64,000 nt of DNA from Bacteroidota bacterium (GTDB lineage: Bacteria > Bacteroidota > Bacteroidia > Bacteroidales > UBA4417), in contig JACAAZ010000007.1 of assembly GCA_013376995.1 (NCBI GenBank), positions 1-64,000 on the forward strand, given 5' to 3'. A model generated the notes under the pieces. That model worked only from the letters and a program-made list of their open reading frames with translations. It was not told where the DNA came from and did no database searches. The position numbers and the translations under genes are program-made. Positions 27,548-35,386 of this stretch are shown piece after piece. Within the stretch, counting starts at the first letter, position 1, and every line of letters begins with the position of its first letter.

Positions 27548-27666
27548 GAAACTATACATATACCTTTGGAAAAAATCGAGAAAAAGGGCTTAATTTAGAA
27601 TATGGCAATTCATGCAAGCCTGAAATTAATAAAGATTAACCAGATATACAATTGAATTTGCATGTG

Positions 27667-28497
27667 TTACAGCGAGCTGATCCCTGAATCGGAAAGTGAA
27701 ATCAGGTGAGATTTATAGAGCGATCCGATAGCCTTCTTGAATACTTTCTTACTGATTCCAAAGATATTGTATATTTCCTCAGCAGGACTTTTATCAGATA
27801 TGTCGATTGATCCACCGTATTCTTCCAGAATTGACATGATAGACATCTTTACCTGATCAACCGTTTCATAACCGTCCTTCTGAAGGCGCAGGTCAATTTT
27901 CCCATCTTCCCTTACTTTTCGAACATATCCTTTGATCTTCTGACCGGGTTTAAGTTTTTTGAAAACCTCATTTTCATAAAGTATTCCTTCGTGCCTGTTA
28001 TTGATCACTGCTTTATAACCCAGTTCACTCTGGGAGATGATCATGAGATCAACTTCGTCTCCTGGAATATAATTAATTGGGTCATGGTTAAGGAATTGCT
28101 TTAGTTTGGCGGATGCGGCAATCCGGTTGGTTTCAGCATCAATATAAATGAATACTATATAGCGCTTGCCCTCTTCCATGGTAAGTTTCTGTTCGCGAAA
28201 AGGGACCAGCACATCTTTTGAAAGTCCCCAATCAAGGAAAGCACCAACAGCATTAACTGAAACAACTTTCAGATAAGCAAATTCTCCAACAATGGCATAG
28301 GGTATTTCAGTGGTTGCAATGATCCGGTCTTCAGAATCAAAATAGATAAAAACCTCTACAGTACTTCCAACCTTGCAGGATTCAGGTACATAACGTAAAG
28401 GAAGAAGAATGTCTCCTTCGTCGCCACCATCAAGAAACAGGCCTATTTCTGTTTTGCGGAGGACTTTAAGCGAATTGAATTTACCGACATTTACCAT
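27667..28497 (-). CDS. CvfB-like S1-domain RNA-binding protein
   Basis: A 276-residue cytoplasmic protein with tandem S1-like folds: FNSLKVLRKTEIGLFLDGG..ILLPLRYVP, then LKVVSVNAVGAFLDWGLSKD and VRKVREDGKIDLRLQ. A C-terminal winged-helix-like part (EIYNIFGISKKVFKKAIGSL) follows. This is the CvfB/YitL architecture, known to bind RNA in Staphylococcus. It lies 17 bp after the SDR gene, yet a TATATTTG box stands just before its ATG, which suggests a second, almost leaderless transcript. Confidence 0.88.
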   Translation of the reverse strand: MVNVGKFNSLKVLRKTEIGLFLDGGDEGDILLPLRYVPESCKVGSTVEVFIYFDSEDRIIATTEIPYAIVGEFAYLKVVSVNAVGAFLDWGLSKDVLVPFREQKLTMEEGKRYIVFIYIDAETNRIAASAKLKQFLNHDPINYIPGDEVDLMIISQSELGYKAVINNRHEGILYENEVFKKLKPGQKIKGYVRKVREDGKIDLRLQKDGYETVDQVKMSIMSILEEYGGSIDISDKSPAEEIYNIFGISKKVFKKAIGSLYKSHLISLSDSGISSL

Positions 28498-28502
28498 CAG
28501 GG

Positions 28503-28510
28503 CAAATATA
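28503..28510 (-). promoter_or_regulatory. Putative -7 box of the cvfB-like gene, adjoining the start codon
   Basis: TATATTTG on the minus strand ends 5 bases before the ATG at 28497. If used, transcription would start at or within a few bases of the start codon. Confidence 0.45.
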
Positions 28511-28514
28511 GGAA

Positions 28515-29294
28515 TTATGCGTTCTCCGACATGTAACGAACAGCGGATGTGAGGATATTCCTGGGGGTGAGGCGGGTCATAAATACCTGCATCTTGTTCA
28601 TCAAACCGGGTATTGCAACTCTTTTTCCATTCATCAGTGCCTTATATCCAAATTCAGCAACTTCCTTCGAGGTTGGAAGTTTTTTCCCTTTAACCAATTT
28701 AGAATCCTCTATTCCGGCCATCGACTGGAATCCGGAAGCTGTTGGGCCGGGACATAAAGCAGTTACTGATATTCCTTTATCCTTAAGTTCGTTGCCCAGG
28801 GCTTCAGTCAACGAAAGTACGTAGGCCTTGGTTGCATAATAAACAGCCATAAGAGGACCGGGGAAAAATGCTGCAGTTGAAGCAACATTCATGATCCTCC
28901 CTTTCTTCCTGACAGCCATTAAGGTCGCAAATTCCTTCGTCAGGTAAGTCAACGCCCTGATATTCAGATCAAGCATTTGTGATTCTTTTTCCCAGTTCGT
29001 TTCAATAAAGAATCCTGAGTCTCCGAAACCGGCATTATTGACGAGGATATCAACATCAATACCGGATTTCTTAATTTGTGAAACCAGGCCCTTTACTTCC
29101 TCAAAGACTGACAGGTCACAGGCAATTACACTAACCCTGGCTTTGTATTGTTTTTCAAGTAGTGATTTGATTTCATTAAGCTTTTGTTCGCTTCGTGCTA
29201 CAAGTACTAAATTATATCCTTCCCTGGCAAAAATAAATGCAAGTTCATACCCTATTCCGCTTGAGGCACCTGTTATTAAGGCAGTCTGATCCAT
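28515..29294 (-). CDS. Short-chain dehydrogenase/reductase
   Basis: A 259-residue NAD(P)-dependent oxidoreductase of the classical SDR family (YqjQ/DltE-like group). It has the cofactor motif TGASSGIGYELA at the N-terminus, NNAGFG, the catalytic serine in MNVASTAAFFPG, and the YxxxK motif in YYATKAYVLS. The substrate cannot be assigned. It precedes the cvfB-like gene on the same strand, 17 bp away. Confidence 0.9.
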   Translation of the reverse strand: MDQTALITGASSGIGYELAFIFAREGYNLVLVARSEQKLNEIKSLLEKQYKARVSVIACDLSVFEEVKGLVSQIKKSGIDVDILVNNAGFGDSGFFIETNWEKESQMLDLNIRALTYLTKEFATLMAVRKKGRIMNVASTAAFFPGPLMAVYYATKAYVLSLTEALGNELKDKGISVTALCPGPTASGFQSMAGIEDSKLVKGKKLPTSKEVAEFGYKALMNGKRVAIPGLMNKMQVFMTRLTPRNILTSAVRYMSENA

Positions 29295-29378
29295 TCAATA
29301 TCGTTATTTGAAAATGTTTATTATAACACCTATACATTCAACAGGTGCAGGAGGGATTTGTTTTGAATAATATGGATC

Positions 29379-31352
29379 TTACCTTTTAATGATCAGGCAG
29401 GTTGAATTGGAAAAACCTGATCTAATACGACAAATATATGTACCTCCCGGAAGTGCGGATCCCGAGCCGTCACAACCATTCCAGACAATTGATTTTGCAC
29501 CAGCCTGTTGTTTTTCGTTTAGCAAAGATCGAATGCGTATTCCGGTAAAAGTCAGAATATCAATGGCCACTTCACTAACTTCTGGAACTACATAGGAAAT
29601 TGTTGTTTCCTGATCCATAGGATTGGGATAAATGCTTGTTTCATTTAATTTACCAGCTGTTAATTCAGGTTGGGAAAGAGTCCCGGTTTGCCTGACAATT
29701 GCTGTATCAAGGTTCGTGATGGTAATGTTGTCAAACCAAAGCTCGTCTGTGAGGTTAACTGCTGATTCGGTTGAAAATTCCAGCTTATCAATGGCTTTCC
29801 AGTCAAATTTACCCTCTGGTTCGTACCAGTTGCCCTCATCCCAGGAGCCGGTCTCAACAAAAGAGGTTAGAGGGATGTGTACATGATGCCATCGCTTATC
29901 CCAGTTTGCAAAAGATGAATTGACCGTAATTCCTTTCCGCCAGGGATGATCTTCAGGATCGGTGGTTTTGGAATCGACAAATCGGGCTTCGAATTCCAAT
30001 CCATCTCCATTTCCCCTTACCATGAAATCCAGGGCGTAGTTAGCATTTACAAGCCCTGAGAAGTCATGATCCGGGGCAAAATCAAACCCAATCGCACTGT
30101 ACTGTGTAAAATCCTTCCACTGTATACAGAAACGATCATTATCAGGCAGGTTGGTGGAATAGTAACTTAAACTTCCTCCATAGCTTGCATCCAGTATAAG
30201 GTGCTCCAGGTAATCTGTATAAACCTTCAAACCTCCAATGTCAGGTCCGGGAGAATATGGTGTCTGTGCCGGGATATTGAGTCCAAGTGCTTCAAGAAGA
30301 GGAATATTCAGGTCATGATCAAATAATTCATTTGAGCCTTTTTTGAACAGGCCAAAACCATCCTGGTAATCCCAGGTGGTCCATGGAATTCCTTTTTCTT
30401 CAAGGTATTGCCTGACCAATTTATACCAGCGCACCCTGTCAGCGGTGTCAGCATTCGGAATGAAGACTCCGAATTCGCCGCAGTATACAGGTACATGCCT
30501 GTTATTTGAAAATTCAACGGCTATATCTATCAGGGATTTTACATACTCTGATGTTCCCTCGATCAGGTAGTTGTTCAATGATTCTTCCACCCAGGTTCCA
30601 ACCAGATCCGCAGGGCAAGGAGGCATTTTACCAGGATCGTACGGGAATGGGACTCCTGAAAGGCTGGCCATTGAAGGCTCAAACCAATCGGCACCCTGGT
30701 GGGTGAACATGAACGGATCGTAGAAATGAAAAGTGTAAATCAGGTTTGTATCAGAATAGTAGGGGAGGTTAGCCAATTCTGTATAAGTGTTAAAGTCGGA
30801 TCCGCCTACTATTATCGTATGTTTTTGATCAACTGCGCGGATTGCATTAATGATGTTTTGTTGAATACTACCCCATTGAAGGGTTGAGATACCATGTGGT
30901 TCGTTAAGAATCTCATAATAAAGGAAATTTCCATAATTCTTATAATGGTTCGCAATTTGAGGCCAAACTTTTCCAAGTATGGTTTCGACATCCGGTGTAG
31001 TATTCACATTCGGATCAAAGGAGTGGTTGTCAATGATGATCTTAAGACCCAGTTGTTCTGACCAATTTACTACCGAATCCATAAGCCCAAAGAATGTTGG
31101 GTCTACAATATAATCCGGACTTCCGGAACTCATTTCATGCAGGTTAACAGGCAGTCGAAATACATCACAACCCAGAAACTTTAAGTTATTCAGGTCATCT
31201 TTTGTGTATTTGGTAAATGGAATAACCTGTGAGTTATCACATTGAAACCATCCGGTAAGGTTAACTCCTTTATTGAAAAGGGTTTGTGCATGAATGTTCG
31301 CGAAAAGAAAGCAAGCAAGCACGAGGTTACCAATCTTCAGGAATTTAATCAT
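29379..31352 (-). CDS. Secreted GH5 glycoside hydrolase with carbohydrate-binding-like domain and T9SS-type tail
   Basis: A 657-residue exported endoglucanase-like enzyme. It has a signal peptide (MIKFLKIGNLVLACFLFANIHAQ split near HAQ), a GH5 barrel (about 25-385) with acid/base Glu151 in ILNEPHG and nucleophile Glu293 in YCGEFGVF, and a beta-sandwich domain (about 390-565; WHHVHIPLTSF, ELWFDNITITN) resembling a CBM. A T9SS sorting/FlgD-like domain (about 585-657; SIYPNPMDQET) closes it. The frame extends 18 codons further upstream, but the signal peptide and a promoter box fix the start at 31352. Cellulose, mannan or beta-glucan could be the substrate. Confidence 0.92.
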   Translation of the reverse strand: MIKFLKIGNLVLACFLFANIHAQTLFNKGVNLTGWFQCDNSQVIPFTKYTKDDLNNLKFLGCDVFRLPVNLHEMSSGSPDYIVDPTFFGLMDSVVNWSEQLGLKIIIDNHSFDPNVNTTPDVETILGKVWPQIANHYKNYGNFLYYEILNEPHGISTLQWGSIQQNIINAIRAVDQKHTIIVGGSDFNTYTELANLPYYSDTNLIYTFHFYDPFMFTHQGADWFEPSMASLSGVPFPYDPGKMPPCPADLVGTWVEESLNNYLIEGTSEYVKSLIDIAVEFSNNRHVPVYCGEFGVFIPNADTADRVRWYKLVRQYLEEKGIPWTTWDYQDGFGLFKKGSNELFDHDLNIPLLEALGLNIPAQTPYSPGPDIGGLKVYTDYLEHLILDASYGGSLSYYSTNLPDNDRFCIQWKDFTQYSAIGFDFAPDHDFSGLVNANYALDFMVRGNGDGLEFEARFVDSKTTDPEDHPWRKGITVNSSFANWDKRWHHVHIPLTSFVETGSWDEGNWYEPEGKFDWKAIDKLEFSTESAVNLTDELWFDNITITNLDTAIVRQTGTLSQPELTAGKLNETSIYPNPMDQETTISYVVPEVSEVAIDILTFTGIRIRSLLNEKQQAGAKSIVWNGCDGSGSALPGGTYICRIRSGFSNSTCLIIKR

Positions 31353-31375
31353 TGTGCGTGATGTTATGCTGATGT

Positions 31376-31383
31376 CAAATATA
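31376..31383 (-). promoter_or_regulatory. Putative -7 box of the GH5 gene
   Basis: TATATTTG on the minus strand matches the consensus and lies 23 bp before the ATG at 31352, excluding the longer open frame as the true start. Confidence 0.5.
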
Positions 31384-31530
31384 CTACTGGAAAGGGATGC
31401 AGCCATAGATCCTTCATCAGTAAAATGTTATTGCAAATATGCAGATGCCGATAATACATCATTGATAGTGTTTTGACCCATCATTCAAACCGTTTGCTCA
31501 TTGTAATCGAATTCGCCTCTCTTTCTCATT

Positions 31531-31745
31531 TACCTTTGATTAGGCAACCACTCCTCTGCATTTTCGTCTTCTCCGATTTCCTCAATCTTCTTTACTGGTT
31601 CTTTCGTTTAAAACTGGAAAATGAAAAATTATTGTACATATTTATATTTTTCACAATTGATTGCATATCAACTTTACATACTCCGAAGTATTATTATCCT
31701 ATTTTTAAGCTCACCACCAGAGCAGTAAATAGAGCTTTTTTTTGC
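31531..31745 (+). ncRNA. Candidate unannotated small transcript
   Basis: A TAnnTTTG match (TACCTTTG, 31531-31538) is followed about 170 bases later by two strong plus-strand terminators, with no protein gene between. This is the layout of a small RNA. I cannot match it to a known RNA family and the body is AT-rich with little obvious structure. Confidence 0.25.
31707..31743 (+). terminator. Terminator-like hairpin 1 (orphan)
   Basis: AAGCTC (31707-31712) pairs with GAGCTT (31732-31737) and is followed by a T-run. No annotated plus-strand gene lies upstream. Confidence 0.5.
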
Positions 31746-31750
31746 ATATT

Positions 31751-31793
31751 ACAGCTACCCTTATTTAGCTAAGAAGGGTAGCTGTTTTGTTTT
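31751..31793 (+). terminator. Strong Rho-independent terminator 2 (orphan)
   Basis: ACAGCTACCC (31751-31760) pairs perfectly with GGGTAGCTGT (31776-31785), followed by TTTGTTTTAT. The loop contains the palindrome TTAGCTAA. It faces the plus strand, but no plus-strand gene ends upstream of it. Confidence 0.75.
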
Positions 31794-31833
31794 ATCTAAA
31801 CCCGGATCTGCCTGAGTTGATTTGAATAATCTC

Positions 31834-31841
31834 TATTTTTG
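31834..31841 (+). promoter_or_regulatory. Putative -7 box of meaB
   Basis: TATTTTTG fits TAnnTTTG and lies 26 bp before the ATG at 31868. The GTG at 31847 would be almost at the transcription start. Confidence 0.45.
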
Positions 31842-31867
31842 CGTGAGTGGCAAAAAATTCCCGGGAT

Positions 31868-32965
31868 ATGAAACCGAAAGATCGTCAGCAAACTGATTCA
31901 GCATTGCATGTTATGGGGGGAGTGGAACAACCGCCATCTATTAATCTGAAGGCCGCACATCAGTTCATGAATACCAGGAGGAATGTGCTCACTGCCGAAA
32001 ATTATGTGGAAGGTATCCTGCGGGGTGACAGAACAATACTTTCGAAAGCAATTACCCTGATTGAAAGTGCTCTCCCAGCACACCAATCTTTAGCTCAGGA
32101 AATTATCGGGCAGAGTCTCCCGTTTTCCGGAAACTCAATTCGTATTGGAATTACAGGTGTTCCTGGTGTAGGCAAAAGCTCATTCATTGAATCATTCGGC
32201 CGGTTTCTTACTCAATCCGGTCATAGGATTGCTGTTTTAGCTATTGATCCAAGCAGTTCGCGTTCGAAAGGAAGTATACTTGGGGATAAGACGCGTATGG
32301 AGGAGCTGGCGACAGATCCAAATGCATTTATCCGTCCTTCACCTTCTTCTGGTTCTTTGGGAGGGGTTGCCCGGAAAACCCGTGAAACTATTATTCTCTG
32401 TGAAGCAGCAGGGTTTAATGTAATCGTAGTTGAAACGGTTGGAGTTGGCCAAAGTGAAATTGCCGTTCATTCAATGGTTGACTTTTTTCTACTTTTAATG
32501 ATTGCTGGAGCAGGTGATGAATTGCAGGGAATAAAAAGAGGGATTATGGAAATGGCTGATGCCATACTTATCAATAAAGCTGACGGGGATAATCTTCCTA
32601 AGATCAACATAACACTAGCCGAACTTAGAAACGCACTTCATTTTTTCCATCCTTCTGAGTCAGGTTGGATACCTGTTGCTGGTTCCTGTTCGGCAAGAAC
32701 CAGGAATGGAATTCCGGAAGCCTGGCAAACTATTTCTGAATATGTAGAGTTTGCCAAAGGGAATGGCTATTTCAACAAGCGAAGGCTGGAACAGGCCAGG
32801 AATACTATGCATATCTCAATAGAAGAATCATTGTCAAATCATTTCTTTCAAACTGCAGAGATTAAAAAGCAGTTGAAGAAACTAAACGAAAGCCTGACAA
32901 AAATGGAGATTAGCGAGTATGCAGCTGCCCAGATGCTTTTAAATATTTATTTTAAAAGGAAATAG
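31868..32965 (+). CDS. meaB: MeaB/ArgK-family G3E GTPase
   Basis: A 365-residue P-loop GTPase of the MeaB family, chaperone of adenosylcobalamin-dependent methylmalonyl-CoA mutase. Motifs are Walker A GITGVPGVGKSS (about 94-105), AIDPSSSRSKGSILGDKTRM, VETVGVGQSE and the base-recognition NKAD in AILINKADGDN. A C-terminal helical dimerisation arm follows. The frame can also start at a GTG 7 codons upstream. No mutase genes (mutA/mutB) are in the window, so the partner must lie elsewhere; the older name LAO/AO transport ATPase is misleading. Confidence 0.93.
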   Translation: MKPKDRQQTDSALHVMGGVEQPPSINLKAAHQFMNTRRNVLTAENYVEGILRGDRTILSKAITLIESALPAHQSLAQEIIGQSLPFSGNSIRIGITGVPGVGKSSFIESFGRFLTQSGHRIAVLAIDPSSSRSKGSILGDKTRMEELATDPNAFIRPSPSSGSLGGVARKTRETIILCEAAGFNVIVVETVGVGQSEIAVHSMVDFFLLLMIAGAGDELQGIKRGIMEMADAILINKADGDNLPKINITLAELRNALHFFHPSESGWIPVAGSCSARTRNGIPEAWQTISEYVEFAKGNGYFNKRRLEQARNTMHISIEESLSNHFFQTAEIKKQLKKLNESLTKMEISEYAAAQMLLNIYFKRK

Positions 32966-33065
32966 TACCTGATCGATTTTCAGGCACTTAACTTCATTTG
33001 TGGAGGGCCTTTTAGCCTAGCAATTTCTTCCTGTCTGTTAATTGCTGAACAAATGGAAAACTTTC

Positions 33066-33073
33066 TAATTTTG
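33066..33073 (+). promoter_or_regulatory. Putative -7 box of the glutamine synthetase gene
   Basis: TAATTTTG lies 19 bp before the ATG at 33093; ATTG at 33041-33044 is a partial -33 candidate at a spacing of 21. Confidence 0.5.
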
Positions 33074-33092
33074 CCGCGTATACCGTAGTATT

Positions 33093-34610
33093 ATGAAGAA
33101 TCCATTTGCCAACAGCCTGACCGAAATGAATCCAAATTCACTGGTTCAATACCTGAATAAACCCAGTGAAGATTTTACCAAAGCCGATCTCATACGATAC
33201 ATCGACGATCACAATATATCGATGATTAATTTTCGGTATACAGGTGGTGATGGAAGGCTCAAAACGTTGAATTTCGTAATCAATAGCAAGGAGCACCTTG
33301 ATAACATTCTTTCCACCGGTGAGCGGGTTGATGGATCCAGTTTATTTCCTTTCGTCCAGGCCAGCAGCAGCGATTTATATGTAATTCCGAGGTACAGGAC
33401 TGCTTTTGTAAATCCTTTTTCTACAATTCCTTCGCTTGATATTCTTTGTTCCTATTATGACAAGGATGGAAATCCTCTTGAAAGTTCTCCGGAATACATA
33501 TTACATAAAGCACACAACGTTCTGAAAGAGAGAACCGGTCATTCATTTGAAGTAATGGGGGAGTTGGAATATTATGTGATCAGCCCCTCTAACACTTTAT
33601 TCCAGGCAGCCGACCAGAAAGGTTACCACGAAGCGTTTCCTTTTGCAAAATGGGAGCACCTGCGCACAGAAGCTATGGTTGCCATTGCTCAAACCGGTGG
33701 AAAAATTAAGTATGGGCATTCAGAGGTTGGTAATTTTTCACAGGAAGGGAAGGAGTTTGAACAAAATGAAATTGAGTTCTTGCCCGTTAACCTTGAGGAC
33801 GCTGCAGATCAGCTGGTTATCGCCAAGTGGATACTTAGAACACTGGCATTCAAATATGGAGTTTCGGTTACTTTTGCACCAAAGATCACTGTCGGGAAAG
33901 CCGGAAGCGGAATGCATATTCATACCCGCCTGATCCAGGATGGAAGAAATGCTATGGTGGAGAATGGTTCGCTAAGTGATACCGCCAAAAAGGCGATTGC
34001 CGGGTACCTGGATCTTGCGCCTTCTTTGACGTCGTTCGGTAATACCAATCCTACTTCTTATTTCAGGCTGGTCCCGCACCAGGAAGCACCGACCAACATT
34101 TGCTGGGGTGACAGAAATCGCTCTGTACTGGTTAGAGTTCCTTTGGGATGGTCTGGCAAAAATTCAATGATTTACCAGGCTAATCCTGGTGAACTGGTCG
34201 AAGAGAAGGATTATAGCAATAAGCAAACTGTTGAATTCAGATGCCCGGATGGCTCAGCAGATGTCTACCTTCTTCTTGCAGGACTCACAGTTGCAGCAAG
34301 GCATGGGTTGGAAATGAAGGGTGCTCTTGAATATGCACAAAGGACATATGTTGATGTGAATATCTTTGATGATAAGAATAAAGCAAGAGTCGCCCAACTG
34401 AGCCAGCTACCCGTTTCATGCTGGGATTCTGCAGAAAAGTTGCTGGAGCAGGCTGATATCTACAGGATGTATGATGTATTCCCACAATCTGTAATTGAGG
34501 GTACTGCAAGGAAACTTAAGTCCTATGATGATAAAGGCCTTCGTGAAAAGCTTGAAAATGACAAAACGCAATTGCAGTACATCGTGAACAAATATTTTCA
34601 TTGCGGATAG
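33093..34610 (+). CDS. glnA: Glutamine synthetase, type I-like
   Basis: A 505-residue ammonia-assimilating enzyme (glutamate + NH3 + ATP to glutamine). The beta-grasp N-terminal part (MINFRYTGGDGRLKTLNFVI, FDGSS-like VDGSSLFPF) is followed by the catalytic barrel with the metal-site words MGELEYYVIS, NEIEFLPVN and GSGMHIHTRL, then NRSVLVRVP and VEFRCPDGSAD. Length is a little above typical GSI because of an N-terminal extension. The NLYxLPP adenylylation loop of enterobacterial GSI is not recognisable, so control by adenylylation is unlikely. The gene stands alone with its own promoter and hairpin. Confidence 0.92.
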   Translation: MKNPFANSLTEMNPNSLVQYLNKPSEDFTKADLIRYIDDHNISMINFRYTGGDGRLKTLNFVINSKEHLDNILSTGERVDGSSLFPFVQASSSDLYVIPRYRTAFVNPFSTIPSLDILCSYYDKDGNPLESSPEYILHKAHNVLKERTGHSFEVMGELEYYVISPSNTLFQAADQKGYHEAFPFAKWEHLRTEAMVAIAQTGGKIKYGHSEVGNFSQEGKEFEQNEIEFLPVNLEDAADQLVIAKWILRTLAFKYGVSVTFAPKITVGKAGSGMHIHTRLIQDGRNAMVENGSLSDTAKKAIAGYLDLAPSLTSFGNTNPTSYFRLVPHQEAPTNICWGDRNRSVLVRVPLGWSGKNSMIYQANPGELVEEKDYSNKQTVEFRCPDGSADVYLLLAGLTVAARHGLEMKGALEYAQRTYVDVNIFDDKNKARVAQLSQLPVSCWDSAEKLLEQADIYRMYDVFPQSVIEGTARKLKSYDDKGLREKLENDKTQLQYIVNKYFHCG

Positions 34611-34671
34611 TCTTCATATTCCTTCCTAAACAGAAATTCAGACTCTATTCTGCAGTTTTCAATAGCCAAAT

Positions 34672-34691
34672 CTGCCAGTATGGCAGTTTTA
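34672..34691 (+). terminator. Hairpin after glutamine synthetase (terminator and/or hsp20 operator)
   Basis: CTGCCA-gta-TGGCAG is followed by TTTTATTC, so it can terminate glnA transcription. The same inverted repeat recurs 31 bp downstream, so it may also be an operator for hsp20. Confidence 0.5.
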
Positions 34692-34703
34692 TTCTTTAAT
34701 TAA

Positions 34704-34716
34704 TGCCAATATGGCT
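34704..34716. promoter_or_regulatory. Second TGCCA-n3-TGGC inverted repeat upstream of hsp20
   Basis: TGCCA-ata-TGGC repeats the core of the 34672-34686 hairpin, 31 bp centre to centre, about three turns of DNA. It stands just before a weak -7-like TACCCTTG (34723-34730). A heat-shock operator pair is inferred. Confidence 0.4.
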
Positions 34717-34835
34717 TAATTTTACCCTTGTTTTTAGTTGTTTTTTCAATGGCACATATCTTGAGCCTGGGAGTGGACTGGATAAATGATCCTGATGTTC
34801 ACAAAAAAAAATAATTAATAATAGGAGATAATAAG

Positions 34836-35261
34836 ATGAATACGATTGTTAAATGTGGCTACAGGCCTATGTTCCCGACGTTCTTCAATGAAGTTTTTGA
34901 AAGTGCAGCTGCTGAACTAAAGGATAGTTACTACAAACCAGCAGCTAATATTAAAGAAAGCGAAACTGGTTATGGAATCGAGCTGGCGTTGCCTGGTTTT
35001 GAAAAGGAGGAGATCAACATGAAAGTTGAAAAGAATATTCTTGAGATCACAGCCGGACACGAAAGGAAAGAGAATGAAAATGAAGAAACTTATTCACGGA
35101 TCGAGTTTAACAGGTCCGGGAAGTATTCACGCTCTTTCATACTGCCTGATACTGTCAACCTGGATGCTATCCAGGCTGAATACAAGAATGGCGTACTCAA
35201 GGTTAACTTGCCTAAAAAGGAAGTTCAACCTGTAACCAAGAAAGATATTACGATTGCGTAA
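34836..35261 (+). CDS. Hsp20/alpha-crystallin small heat-shock protein
   Basis: A 141-residue ATP-independent chaperone that holds unfolding proteins. The alpha-crystallin domain runs from about 37 to 130 (YKPAANIKESETGYGIELAL, LPGFEKEEINMKVEKNILEI, EYKNGVLKVNLPKK). The C-terminal tail lacks a clear IxI/V motif (PVTKKDITIA). It has a good ribosome site (AGGAGAT, ending 8 bases before the ATG) and a leader of about 100 bases. It is monocistronic, closed by a strong terminator. Confidence 0.93.
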   Translation: MNTIVKCGYRPMFPTFFNEVFESAAAELKDSYYKPAANIKESETGYGIELALPGFEKEEINMKVEKNILEITAGHERKENENEETYSRIEFNRSGKYSRSFILPDTVNLDAIQAEYKNGVLKVNLPKKEVQPVTKKDITIA

Positions 35262-35281
35262 GGGTTTTGGTTTGATGAAGA

Positions 35282-35310
35282 AAGCGGCCTGGCGCCGCTT
35301 TTTTTGTTTT
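35282..35310 (+). terminator. Rho-independent terminator of hsp20
   Basis: AAGCGGC (35282-35288) pairs with GCCGCTT (35294-35300) around CTGGC and is followed by TTTTTGTTTT, 20 bp after the hsp20 stop. Confidence 0.9.
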
Positions 35311-35386
35311 GATCCTTGAATAATTGGTACTTTAGTTTCGTCATTCTGCAAAAAATAAAATTCCTATCAGGCATCTAACCACACCC

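Larger units (their letters stand above)
31384..31833. other. Intergenic region holding two tandem terminator-like hairpins
   Basis: About 450 bp between the divergent GH5 and meaB genes. No plausible gene is visible; a 99-codon TTG-started frame (31473-31772) runs into the hairpins and looks spurious. Two plus-strand hairpins with T-runs end the region. A TACCTTTG box at 31531-31538 could start a short transcript ending there. Confidence 0.5.

Noticed and set aside
27561-27568. TACCTTTG on the plus strand upstream of tetR
   Set aside because: It faces away from tetR and no plus-strand gene follows, so it is probably a chance match.
31473-31772. 99-codon plus-strand frame upstream of meaB
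   Set aside because: It starts with TTG, runs through two terminator hairpins and looks like translated AT-rich non-coding DNA.
34749-34814. 21-codon frame in the hsp20 leader
   Set aside because: It could be a leader peptide, but no ribosome site precedes it and the length is easily reached by chance.
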